From Rhododendron vialii (taxonomy: Eukaryota; Streptophyta; Magnoliopsida; Ericales; Ericaceae): DNA of 64,000 nt. Location: NCBI RefSeq assembly GCF_030253575.1, contig NC_080557.1, forward strand, positions 5,637,001 to 5,701,000, in the 5' to 3' direction. Below, piece after piece: positions 44,728-56,016 of the stretch. The position numbers and the translations under genes were made by a program. How positions within the stretch are numbered: position 1 is the first letter of the stretch; the number at the start of each line of letters is the position of its first letter. The notes under the pieces were generated by a model. That model was not told where the DNA came from. It saw only the letters and a program-made list of their open reading frames with translations, and made no database searches.

Positions 44728-46087
44728 TAGGCTAACGGGGAGATAGAATAAAGGTGTAATTGGTTCATAATTCATAACTATATCCCTAACTTTTGCCCCA
44801 ATGTGGCTTTGTTGTCTAGGTTCGAGTCATGAAATAGCCTCTACATTTACAGGGTAAAATTGGATACATCCAACTCTTTCTCAGCATAGCAGCAGGCGCC
44901 TCGTGCTCTGCGTAACCCTTTTTATCATCCTTTTGTTCGCGTATGTTAAGAGGGAAAATGGTATACCCATGCAATACAAGGAGGAAAAAATTCATTCAGA
45001 ATTGTGTGTCAGTAGTATATAATCAATGAAAAATGTGCTTTTTCAGTGATAAGCTATCATGTTCGGCTCCACTGAGATAACAATCTTGGTTCCACTACTA
45101 ATCGTGAGGGTTTCGACAAACCATACAACGACGACAACAACAACAACAAAGTTTGTCAAGACAAAGTAGCAACCCATCTTTTTCATTACAAAAGCAAACA
45201 AAAACAGGTTTTGAAAGGGCTCTTGTCACCACATATGTAGAGAGGCGTTGAATGTTATGGTTTGGGCAAATGGATTTTGTTTCAACTCAAATGCAAGCAA
45301 CTCATCACAAATTCAACTAATGTCCCTTAATCTTCCAATATGCCTTCTTGTTTCCTCTCAAATGTCTCTTCTCTTGCCTACTTGAAGAAACCCCCTCACA
45401 TGTTGTGGGATGCATTGTCACATGGCTTGAGACCCCACCCAGTCCTCCATGGATTGTGTTTTAGTCTCTGGGCTTTGAAATGTTAAGCGAGATTTGTGGA
45501 TCTGGGAGACTTTTCAGGGAGTGTTTTCGGTAGTGAAAAATTTGTAAATTTATTGGGGTTGAAAAGTTGTTACATATTTTCGGTAGTGAATAAGTTTTTG
45601 AGAAATATCAAGTTATTTTTGGAAGTGAAAAGTTTTTGTTGGGTATGTGAGTGAAAAAGTTGTTGAGTTGGTAAAAACTTTTTGTTAGTGAAACCCAGTT
45701 GGTAAAATGCGTTAAGTTTATAGTATTTTTTGTTAGTGGAAACGAGATGGTAAAAAGAGCTAACTTTTTATTGTTTTTTTGTTAATGGAAACGGGGCCTC
45801 AAGTGTAGGAGTCTACTGCGCAATCCAAGCTTTTCATTTCTACAATTAACGATTCATATTTCAAAAGTATACTACAGGTAAGATGATACTTTTTGAAGTT
45901 TGAACTATTAAAAACACTTTTGAAAGGATCAAATTGTGCATTATAGTACAACCCGGTTCCGAGATTACCATGTCTAGCTAGGCCTATGAAACAACACGTA
46001 AATATGCAATGATAACAAAACGGGTTTCATTTTCTATCCAGGATAGATATTTCGAAAGGACGCTACCTTGCCAAGTGACATGTAGTG
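44728..46087. other. intergenic, no gene seen
   Basis: Unique AT-rich DNA. At 45520-45800 the words 'tagtgaaaa', 'ttgttagtg' and 'gttggtaaaa' recur irregularly. No gene recognised. Confidence 0.4.
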
Positions 46088-46469
46088 GTCGATTGGATGC
46101 AGGATGAAGGAGGGTGATGAGTTAATCCGGGGCCGATGAGGGAGTGATGGGACGTTTTTGGCTTGGTTTGGAAAACAAAAACTTCTTGTCCAAAAATCAT
46201 CCCAAGTCACTGTTGGGGGTTTCGACCGGTTGTTAATTAGTAAGGACGGATGAAGCCCTCCTCATCTCTCTCCCCTAACATTTCAACGACCAAACAATCT
46301 TATTCCTCCCATTTTAACCTTAATCCAACGAAGGACTATTTTATCCCTTTTTTTAATACGTCATCCAAACCAACTACTTTTTTTTTATTATATATTCTCC
46401 ATAAATTATACTATCTTATACCCTACATAAATAATACCCCCAAAACTCATCCCGCATCCAATCGGCCCT
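46088..46469. mobile_element. Tourist-like MITE (gattggatgc ends)
   Basis: gtggtcgattggatgcagg at the left and, inverted, gggccgattggatgcggg at the right. The ends resemble the element at 36406-37662. The 3-bp duplication is unclear. Confidence 0.65.
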
Positions 46470-47462
46470 GAATTACAGACCTCATCTAGCAGTCGCAGAG
46501 TTGAGATTCAAAAGAGTGCGTGTAACATGAACTTTGTGGATCAAAATCATCACATCTAGGGCGACTCAGATCCCATACCTTGACGAAGTTTTATCATCCC
46601 ACTCAATTTTATGGATGTAAGAAAGATATTAGTAATTTGCCCCTCCAAATCCAAAAAGATTGTAGTTTGGCCTATTTAAAGTTAAAGTATCTAACGACCC
46701 TTCAAAAATCTAAACAATTGTGTCTTGAATTTTTTACAAAGGTTACGGTGAGGAATAATATATGAGTCATTCCATTGATAGCTCAGTGAACTCTCAATAA
46801 ACTAAACAATATGATAGAAATTCACAAAATCTAATGCATTTTTACACTTTTCAATGTGTTTTCACCCACTTCTATACGGTGTTTTTTTTGTTTTTTTATT
46901 GCACTTTTTCAACCTTAATGAGAGACAATTGAGTTGGTTGTTTTTTGGCATTTTCCATGTTATATTATGGACGTCTATTCTCATGGGCCTTCATGATCTA
47001 GTTTGGGGTGGGTTGGGCTGATTATGCAAAGTCCAGACTAATTTGGTTAGCTGAAATATTTTGTTAGAATGCTGCCCTGCAGGCCGTATTGGGATGGGCT
47101 ACAGGTCTCATGTATACCGTGTTCTAATTTTCATAGGCCCACTTGTTATTTGTTGCCCCTCCTGAGAGTAATAAATCATATACTATTCCAATTCAAATTT
47201 TTGGAGAAAGTTAATCAATTGAAAAATAATCTGAATTGTGGTTGAAATCGCCTATTTAACGATAAAGAACCTCTCTTTCTTCCATAATCTTGACGTCAAA
47301 GAACTCCAAACCTTCTTTCAGAAAAAAAGAAAGAGAAAAAATGATTGTGAAGCTCATACATTCATCGCAAATCTAACGCTTGTTTCGACCATAACCACTA
47401 TCCCCGATATCTACTCACGGTTAGATCTTCATTACTCGATTAAAGGTCGTTCGGATTCTTCT
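46470..47462. other. downstream of CRR6, no gene seen
   Basis: AT-rich DNA holding the 3' untranslated region of CRR6 near its right edge. No other gene recognised. Confidence 0.4.
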
Positions 47463-49749
47463 CTATGATGGAGGAAATGGGTGTTCATCAATCAAGTCGA
47501 ATAGCTCATCTCCAATTCCAAATCCAAGCATCCTTGCCATGTCCCTTGCCTTGATTCTAGGCTTTGGAATATTATGTTGCTTCAACCAAGTGTAGACAAT
47601 GAACACTTTGTTCATCACAAACAATTCCAGTGCTTCAGGATTGAATACTACGCCCATTTTCAAACTCATCTGCCCACCAAATCAACAACAAAAGGGAAAA
47701 AAGAATCCAAGTTAGGACCTCAATGCACAATATATCTGGCATGGCACGGCACGAAGTGTGGTGTGCCCGTGGGCCGGGCAAGGCAGATCATATTCTAAAA
47801 TAGGCCGGCACAACACCATTGAGAAATGGTCCGGGTTTGGCGCAACACGAAGCACATTTGACGCGGAACTAAACGGACTAGGCCGGCACAACACGGCCTA
47901 TTTGACTCCTCTATTAAGAACTTCAGATCTTCAAAGAATTGTACAGCGATCATTTACATTACCTGGTGAGGGACCAACATTGCGGCATAACGCGCAAGTT
48001 CTCCAGCCCTCCAGTCCAGCAACACCGGCAGCCAAGGGCAAGCAGCATCAAGTCTAACAAACCAAAGCCTAACCTCCCCCAATTCCGAAAGTTCCCTGGG
48101 ATCATTCGGATCTTCTTTCGTGTAGTTAATTGTAAACCCGATCGTTCGTTCAAGGAACTCCTTCGGATCAGCTGCATATAGGAAAAAGAAGGAACGACAT
48201 TCGATCAGTTTTTTCTTAGTCATACATATGCAAAATGAAATAAGTTGATCAGATTTTTTCCGTAAGCGCTTTACCGGAAAGAGGGGATACGATTCCGGTT
48301 GCAGAGTGGAAAGGGGTCAAGTCAAGGCGAAGGATAATGTCATTGTCAAGGACTATCTCAAATCGCCCATCGGTTGGGGGCAAAGGCGCTGGAGCTTTTT
48401 GAGCATCTGCCAAGCAAAAACACCATTTCAAAGTAAAACTTTTGAATGAAATTCATCTTGTAGACCGGGGAAATGACTTACATTTTGTTTACTGGTCATA
48501 TCAGATGTTAAAAAGGACAAAAGTTTTGGCTAGAATCAATCATTTTTAGCGTTATTTTAGTTCCTTTGTCTCAAAATTGCTCCACATTTGTGCATCGTTA
48601 TTTATTTTATCGAGGCGCGCGTAAGCTGGCCCGAACATCCGGTCATTAAAACAAAAACTGCTCCACATTTGCGGACTAGTATTCATTTAGCTTTTATCTT
48701 GCTCATTTCCGATTATCTTTTATCTTCAAGGTTGTCATCAGATAAGGGGGAGATATCGCGCCTATGGGACGATGGTTGGCATTGTGTGTATTGTTCCTAT
48801 AGGACACCTTGGGTGGCACATCACAGCCATTCAAATATGCTTTCGACGGTCTGAATTTGAAAAAACTCTTTCATGGGAGATTTCTTTTTCCTAGAATAGT
48901 TTATTTCAAATCCGGACCGTTGAAAACACTCTTGGACGGCTTGAATGTACTGTGCAGCTACACTATAGGAGTTCCAAATCCAGGGGAGGTCCATACAAAT
49001 ATATCTGTCTAGGATATGATTCATTTTGCCAACCATCGTCCCATAGGCGCGAACAATACGCACAATGCCAAAGAAGTTAAATTTCCAACAAAAACTTTGT
49101 ACGAAAAGTTACAGATTCACATATTTTTATGCACTTTCCACAAAGGAAAATTTCAAAATTAGTCCAATAGGCTGACAATAATAAGTGTGTGAATGTGTGT
49201 TAAATGGTGCAAAAAGTACACAGAATTACGTGTTTTTCTTGTTTTTTAGTATACTTATCGTTAGCTCAGTAAGCTCAATAGCAAGACCGTCTGGCTCCAC
49301 TTTAGGGGAACATAGATTCAACAATTGATGCAAATTCAGAACAGTTAATGATTTGCTGGAAATTTCCACTTATTAAGTTCACAGATAAACCTCTGAACAG
49401 ACTTAAATTCCCGGAAATCAGACTCTCTCTCCTATTCACAAGTGAAGGAGCAGAACAGCTTTAAAAATGAAAACTAATGACAAAACAAAGTTAAACCAAC
49501 AAATGAGTGGAAGGATAAGGATTGCTTACTCTCTTCATCATCAAACAGAGAAAGCTCGTAATTCCCGGAAGGATCGAACGCAACCGAGACCGCCACTTCC
49601 CCTCGCTCCCGACTCGAATTCCACGAAACCAAGGAAGGAGAAACGGAATCCGTAATGCGCAATTTGCTGGAAATCCATGAGGGAGCTAAAAAGGGATTGC
49701 TCTGTTTCAGTGGTGAAGAAATTGGGCATGGTGTTTTGACGGTATCCAT
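47463..49749 (-). CDS. CRR6: CHLORORESPIRATORY REDUCTION 6-like protein (NDH assembly)
   Basis: Four exons with GT-AG introns and compatible phases: 49749-49530, 48406-48275, 48171-47963 and 47669-47463, giving 255 residues. Residues 1 to ~65 are Ser-rich and fit a chloroplast transit peptide. The conserved core includes FEIVLDNDIILRLDLTPF, EFLERTIGFTINYTKEDPND, then VRLWFVRLDAA, WLPVLLDWRAGELARYAAM, and NPEALELFVMNKVF, ending ARMLGFGIGDELFDLID. I recognise this as the DUF1817/CRR6 family. CRR6 is a stromal factor needed to build subcomplex A of the chloroplast NAD(P)H dehydrogenase-like complex, helping NdhI incorporation. It is not a subunit of the finished complex. Intron 3 carries a hAT-type insert (47713-47913). 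The gene looks intact; the identification is from memory of the family. Confidence 0.83.
47713..47913. mobile_element. small hAT-like element in CRR6 intron 3
   Basis: ggcacggcacgaag and ggccggcacaacac words and a right end tttgactcctcta match the TAGRGGTGTCAAA family. The left end (TAGGACCTCAATG) is diverged. It fills most of the 293-base intron without touching splice sites. Confidence 0.6.
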
Positions 49750-49799
49750 GGTGTAGATAATGTGGGGGTTACTGGGTCAGGTGCTAAGGTAGTTTAAGA

Positions 49800-49976
49800 T
49801 AGTTTTTTTTTCTTTCTTTCTTTCTTTGTGTCTGTTTCTTGGCTAGTTTTTCTTTCTTTCTTTCTTTCTTTGTGTCTGTTTCTTGACCATTATCTCCTTT
49901 TCTTTGTGGCCCTGTGTTCAAAATGACTCATAAGTCATATCCCAGAGTCAGACCTCCCCTCCCCTCCCCTCCCCTC
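49800..49976. repeat. CTTT and CCCCT microsatellites upstream of CRR6
   Basis: (TTTC)n tracts near 49809-49828 and 49851-49872 are part of a ~45-base duplication (tttgtgtctgtttcttg twice); a CCCCT pentamer array is at 49953-49976. All lie in the CRR6 promoter side. Confidence 0.85.
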
Positions 49977-50070
49977 CATTCCATCATGAGTTTGGACTTC
50001 GGAGGCCCAAAACCATAACGAATGCTTGAAAAAGGCACTTGATCATGGCAAGACGATGGGTTTTGTTAGT

Positions 50071-50358
50071 TGGGCCATTTTCTATCAACCCTGGGCCTCG
50101 TGGATCGATCTACCCACGTTGTGCCACACTGTGGCAGAGCCATAATTCATAACCCGGGGTGACACCTAAAAATACTAACATGCTTACCACTTAAAATAGT
50201 ACAGTATTCTAAATTGGGCCATTTTCTATCAACCCTAGGCCTCGTGGATTGATCTACCCAAGTTCTGCCACACTATGGCGGTGCCAGAATTCATAACCGG
50301 ATGTGACACCTAAAAATATTAACATGCTTACCACTTAAAGCAGTGCAATATTCTAAAT
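50071..50358. repeat. 144-bp tandem duplication
   Basis: tgggccattttctatcaacc...gtattctaaat occurs at 50071-50214 and 50215-50358 with about ten substitutions. The unit contains a transposon-end-like word (tgccacactgtggcagagcc). Confidence 0.9.
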
Positions 50359-50671
50359 TAGTCATGATAACACAAAAAATTTACATATTTACATTTTCAT
50401 AGTTTAGTCATCCGTCATATAGACAGAAGTAGTTTAACAATCTATCAAAATGAAACTCGATGTTTTTTCAATCCCAAAAATCATCCGGAGTCATTCTAAA
50501 CTAAACTTCAAAGAATTTTTTTGAAAAGAATGATCTTTCTATTGGATTGGACTGAGAGGGAAAACAAATTTTTTCTACAGAGGGAGCGTTTTTGCGTAGA
50601 CCTACATTTTTTCCTCTATTATTTTTAGACCTGGGGTGGCATGTGCCACTCTCACCACCAATTGCCTCTAC

Positions 50672-51342
50672 TAGGGTTGCCCGCGGATCGGTTTGATGCG
50701 GATTGGCCAGATTCTCAATCTGATCCGCTCGCAGCGGATTGTCGTTTTCTCCATCTACCAACCGTCCGTGAGTTTGTTTGGTTGGTTCGGTTCGGATGCG
50801 GTTTGTGCGGATCGGTTTGGACGATTTCGGCGGATTTGAGTATGCAATTTATTTTTTTTATGTACCAAAAAATTAAAAAATAAAGCCCCAAAACTTCAAG
50901 TTCACTAAAGTCCGTCACAAAATTCAAACAAATCTAAACCAACATTACTAAGATTTAAGTTACATTCATCCACTCTAAAGTCTAAAGATAAACTATTACA
51001 TCATCCAATTAAGTTACAATTGTCCATAAAAATTTTAAAAGCCGAAAATGACATCATAATAGAGAAGATTATTAACATTTTCAACATAAAACATAAAAAC
51101 ATCATAGAATACATGTTTATTACTTTATTATGTGTGAAATTTTGTTCAAATTGGTCAACATCATTCATAACCTTCCGTAGAGAAATAGGATCATTGCGGA
51201 TTAGCGGATTGGGCGGATTGAGGGGAACCAAACCGTAACCATTAGAATTAGTATTTTTAGATCTGTATCCGTCCGTAGCATATCTCGATTTGGTGCGCAT
51301 TGAATGAATTGGATAGTTCGATTCATCTGCTGAACAGCCCTA
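50672..51342. mobile_element. hAT-type element (ggattgcgg/ggttcgg-rich, 671 bp)
   Basis: Ends TAGGGTTGCCCGC and, inverted, TAGGGCTGTTCAGC. Flanks gcctctac and gcctccgc match at 6 of 8 bases, a decayed 8-bp duplication. The interior ends are full of gcggatcgg/ggttcgg words. It may lie inside an older element (gtggcggtgcc ends at about 50270 and 51360). Confidence 0.75.
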
Positions 51343-53199
51343 GCCTCCGCCACCGGTGCCACACCTCTTTTAGTACTTCTTTAAGTCGTTCCGCTTACAC
51401 GGGGCATATAATCAAGTGTGATCACATCTGCATCAAGGGCTGTTATATTTTTATGGGATTTTCCCGGTACTTTGTTGAGAAGATGTGATTCGTCTCGATT
51501 TCAATTCTTATGAGCTTTATGAAACGTACCTGGAATTGTCTTGAGAAATATGTGTGTTAACCCCCTTTTTCAATTCCGGCATTATAGCCGACACTATTCG
51601 ATAAAGATGAAGATATTTTTCAATTCTTCTCTAGGTGCGTAAGGAAATTTAGAAGTGTGGAAATCCTTTTATTGTCTTGAAAAATGCAAAATCTCATCCA
51701 CTTTGCTACAGCCACGTATTTGCTTATGGCACAAGCGCTCACATCCCAGTGGGGAGCCATGCCCACTAATGGTGGGACCCCTCATGGATAAGTGGCAGAT
51801 CGAGGTGTGCAAGCGCGGGGTCCGGCACACCTTTCAATTATCCCACTAATTATACTATATTTTCATTTTAATTTGTAAAAGTTCTATAGGATTGGTCTCT
51901 GATTAATGCAAATCTCTTGAAAAAAAATATTTTTTTTGATAAAGTTTCGATACATGTCTGATAAAAATCATGAATCTCTCATTCATTTCTCTCAATGAAT
52001 TATGGAGGAAGCTCATCCACTACTTGTACAAGACTACACCGACTTAAGAGCATGTACAAGAGATTCTTCAAACGCCTCTTTTAGGTATTGTACCTAGCAA
52101 ATTGACATAAAACTGGCCCACAACAGGTAGCTAAAAGGATAGGTAAAATACCTTTCGCAACTACACCTCGTTATTTATTCCGAGGAACTGTTCACTAGGA
52201 ATCCCTTTTTACAATATTTTTTCTCTCCTGTTTTTTTTGTGTTCCCCTTTTGCATGTTCACACCAACATTAGTTTACAGGTGGTAGGCATTATATACAAT
52301 AGTTTATAGAATAGAGACATTTTTTTTTATCTGCCAAAAAGACATGGATACAGAGCATTGCTGCAGAATGGGTGAAAATTTGGGCAGGTAAAATACGAAT
52401 AAGTATATTTTAACTAGTTATTTCACCTATTGTTGATGTACTTGCTCTAACAAACCATCAACTAACTTCACTCTTTAGTCTGAAATTACAAGAATGACCT
52501 TCTAACCAATTCTTTTGATGAAGAGCTCTAATCACCTACACACTCAGTTGCACCACATGAGCTGCTCTCTGCTAACAGTCGTTGTTGAGAAGGCTTATAC
52601 ACAGATTGAGGTGTAAGCTTGAACTGTAAATCTGTCAGTGGTCTAACCTCACTAACAATGTGAAACCCCCCTGAAATTTTAATTTATCGACCACTTTTCG
52701 GTATTGGTTATAAAATTAAATGTGATTATGCATATGTACATATACTCGTCTTCTTTTTAAAATTAGTGAGCAGTAATATTTATATTATAGACTATAAATT
52801 TGTTATAAGTGTAAAAATACATGTGAGTCATGCCCCCTTCAGTGTACAAATCTGCATCTGTTACTGTCATGGATACAAGTGTACAAATATAAGAATATCT
52901 TGAATATGTGTCAATTTTTATTAAACTGTATAGATATCGCTCTAACCTTGTTAACAAGCCTCACAACACGAGAATAAGGCACGAGTCCCTACGAGGCGGA
53001 GAACCGTAAAACATAGTAATCAAGAAAGAGTTAGCATCAGATCAAATATCTCTAAATTTTGTGAGATTATTCTAGATATACCTAGATTTTGGAAGATTAT
53101 TCTAGATATTCTTAGATATACTTGGATTTTCTCTAGATTTTATTGGATTATGTTTGATAATGTTAGATAATATAAGATTATCCTAGATATTAAAATATA
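51343..53199. other. intergenic, no gene seen
   Basis: Unique AT-rich DNA. From 53040 to 53190 short degenerate repeats of 'gattattctagatat' occur. No coding sequence recognised. Confidence 0.4.
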
Positions 53200-53329
53200 G
53201 AGAATTGATTTTAGCACTCCAAAAATTGATGGAGGGGCTCAAAAACGACGTCAACGTCATTTTGTGTATCAACACAATTTAGTTTTGGAGTCTCTCCATC
53301 AATTTTTGAAGTACCAAAATCACAATTCT
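53200..53329. mobile_element. short foldback MITE (gcactccaaaa family)
   Basis: gaattgattttagcactcca...attgatggag pairs with ctccatcaatttttgaagta...aatcacaattc. Same family as 25163-25267. It interrupts the ctagat-rich repeat, which continues at 53335. Confidence 0.8.
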
Positions 53330-53418
53330 AAAAGATATGGATAGATCTCATTAGATAATTCTAGATCTTGTAGCTTACTAGTATAATAGGCCTCCCCTCT
53401 CCTCCATATACTTTTGGC

Positions 53419-54389
53419 TAGGGGTGTCAAACGGGTCGGGCTGACACGGCACGACACGGTTAAATGTGGCACGGCACGACACGGCACGGTTTTAGTGGGC
53501 ACGCGGACTGGCACGGGGCACGGAAGTGGGCAGGCACGGCACGGAAGTTGGCCTGGCACGGCACGGCACGACACGGTAGTTGAATGGGCACGGCACGGCA
53601 CGACACGGTTCTAGCCGGGCACGGGCCCGACACGGTAGTTGAATGGGCACGGCACGACATGGTTTTGGCTGGGCACGACACGACACAGTTCTAGCCGGGC
53701 ACGACACGACACAAGGCACGGGAAAAAAATTATTAATTTGACTTGTGACTCATGAATATAATGTGATTAAATGACAATAATTTTAATTACAAAACAAGGC
53801 ATTTTAGTTTCATAATTTATAAAAAAATAAGCTTTTAAATTGGAACAACTAAAAATAAAAAAGGAAAAAACTAATTTTAAAGAAAAAAAACCTCCATGTG
53901 ATTCAAACCCATGTCCTATGGAACTTGGGTTTGAAGCGCGGCCCATTTGACACCTTTAAATGGGCACGACACAATTAAAAAACGGCAATCAAGTAAAACG
54001 GGCACGACACGATTAAAAAATGGGCCAACATGGCATGACACGATTTAAGTAAATGGGCCCAGCCGGCACGATTGAAAATGGCACTACAAGATTAAAAAAC
54101 GGGCCAGCACGACACGACACGATTTAAGTAAATGGGCCCAGCCCGGCACGACATGATTGAAAAATGGCACGACAAGCACGATTAAAAAACGGGTCGGCAC
54201 AGCACGACACGATTTAAGTAAATGGGCCCAGCCCGGCACGACATGATTGAAAAACAGCACGGCACGACACGACACGATTTAAGTAAATGGGCACGGCACG
54301 GCACGACACGATTGAAAATAACACGGCACGGCACGACACGATTTAAGTAAATGGGCACGGCACGGCATGGCACGCACGTTTGACACCTC
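53419..54389. mobile_element. hAT element filled with cacggcacgacacg repeats (971 bp)
   Basis: Ends TAGGGGTGTCAAACG and, inverted, TAGAGGTGTCAAACG. Perfect 8-bp target duplication cttttggc at 53411-53418 and 54390-54397. About 300 bases inside each end consist of direct and inverted cacggcacgacacg/aaatgggc repeats around an AT-rich core. No transposase. This copy defines the family also seen at 37917, 44232 and 47713. Confidence 0.95.
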
Positions 54390-54397
54390 TACTTTTG

Positions 54398-55516
54398 GCG
54401 ATGCGGCTTGTCTCCAAAGGCAGACCCGTGGTTCCTCGCCGTATTTCAGGACCTCACCGGATGTGAAATGGCAGTCGAGTCAAATGTGAAATTGATAGTA
54501 AGAAAGAAGCATGTTGACACAGAAAATAAAATCGTTGATGCTAAGCATACCGCTCTTCAAGAATGAAATCGACACAAGAGGTGAAAGAGAATCTAGTTTG
54601 CAAATTGAAGAAGAATGCAATAGATTCTTCCATCAATCTTTAATGATCAATCTATCGCCATGAATGATACATCGAAGATCCTAATTATAACCCAGAATTG
54701 GGTTAGCAAGACAAAAATTAAGAACAAATAAAGATAGACTTTAATTTGTTGGAGATGGTTTACAATGAAGTCTTAAAAGACTATTTATAGAAAACAACAA
54801 ATGTGTAAGAAATAACTTTCTAACTTCTTCACTAGTCTTCATTCAATCATTTACTTCCACTTGTCCAAAAAACTTTCCACAACTTCCAAATGTGTAGAAG
54901 CATGTGTAAGAACATGTCAAATGTCCTGCATTTCATTAAAATACAAGGAAATAAAGGAAATACGAACTAGTTATATTATTAATACGAATTAATAGAAATA
55001 AAACAGGAAGCATTCTTATAATCGTCACTTTTCGGTCGATCATCGACAGACGGTGAATATATAATGTAAACAGGTAGATAATTGTGTAGTGTGACGCGAC
55101 GATACTTCTTGACGGAACAATAATCACGTGGATTACAGAAAAATTAAAATTAGATTGCTTTCACATCCGCCAGTTTAATTTCCCAAACGAAAATTCTCTT
55201 CTAGGCAGTGCTACAAGTTTTCCAAGGATGGGCAAGTTTAGCATGTGATAATCAAGAGACTGAAATTATTGTTCGACCGACGATTTCCATTTGCAGCTTA
55301 GAAGAATTTTTTCTGTCATTGGGCTACGGAGTATAGTTCGTCGAAAATTTTAGACAAGTGCCTAAAACCACCATAAAAAAATTAGAAGAACAGGGGCTCG
55401 ATTGATTAGTTGGGTCTGGCTTCGATTAGGCCCACTAGTGGATGGTGGAACCGGTACTCCTAATTAGACGGACAGACTCAGAGTTATGAAAAGAAAGATG
55501 TGACTCAATTGAGTAC
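54398..55516. other. intergenic, no gene seen
   Basis: Unique AT-rich DNA without recognisable coding sequence. Confidence 0.4.
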
Positions 55517-55525
55517 AGGAACATA

Positions 55526-55814
55526 CCATCCGGGGTGGTAGCCAAGATGGCAATGGGTTACTCTTACTCCTATTCGGCTTGGCTCTCATGTGGTCACGGG
55601 TTCGAGGCGTTCCAACACCTCCTTGCTCCTGTTTGAACCCCATGATCCGCCAATTGTCTTCATCGGCCTCAGGTGGGGCAGTGCACACACCGGTGGGTTT
55701 CGGGTCTCCGCCGCGGGTCTGGTGTCCTTGTGACCACGCACAAGGAGGGTTGCCAGTTCCTGCACCTGGCTGCCCCCACCTCCACTCTTTTCGTAAGCAA
55801 AAACAAAAAAGAAG
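55526..55814 (+). mobile_element. tRNA-derived SINE (289 bp)
   Basis: A-box-like ggtggtagccaagatgg and B-box cacgggttcgaggcg lead a GC-rich body and an A-rich tail. Perfect 9-bp duplication aggaacata at 55517-55525 and 55815-55823. Confidence 0.88.
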
Positions 55815-56016
55815 AGGAACATAACAAAAAACAGCAATCCATTACACTAGATCAAGAATCATATTGGTTTATACAAGAACAACAAAACAAGAACTCTAAT
55901 GCACACAACAACGAAAACACAAAGAACCAAAGAAAGATTACAAATATTAACCAAACAATGCAGAAATTCCAAACAATGGAGATTCTCCTTATTGTTCTAA
56001 ATTCGGAACACATGCA

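Noticed and set aside
47574-48181. Plus-strand frames across the CRR6 locus
   Set aside because: Shadows of the CRR6 exons and of the hAT element in its intron; the minus-strand exons carry the conserved protein.
53320-53719. Minus-strand frames with repeated Cys-Arg-Ala-Val-Pro that look like a cysteine-rich repeat protein
   Set aside because: They are translations of the cacggcacgacacg repeats of a hAT element with TIRs and an 8-bp duplication.
53419-54389. Possible CRISPR-like array of short repeats
   Set aside because: Repeats are degenerate, occur on both strands, have no uniform spacers, and lie inside a plant hAT element.
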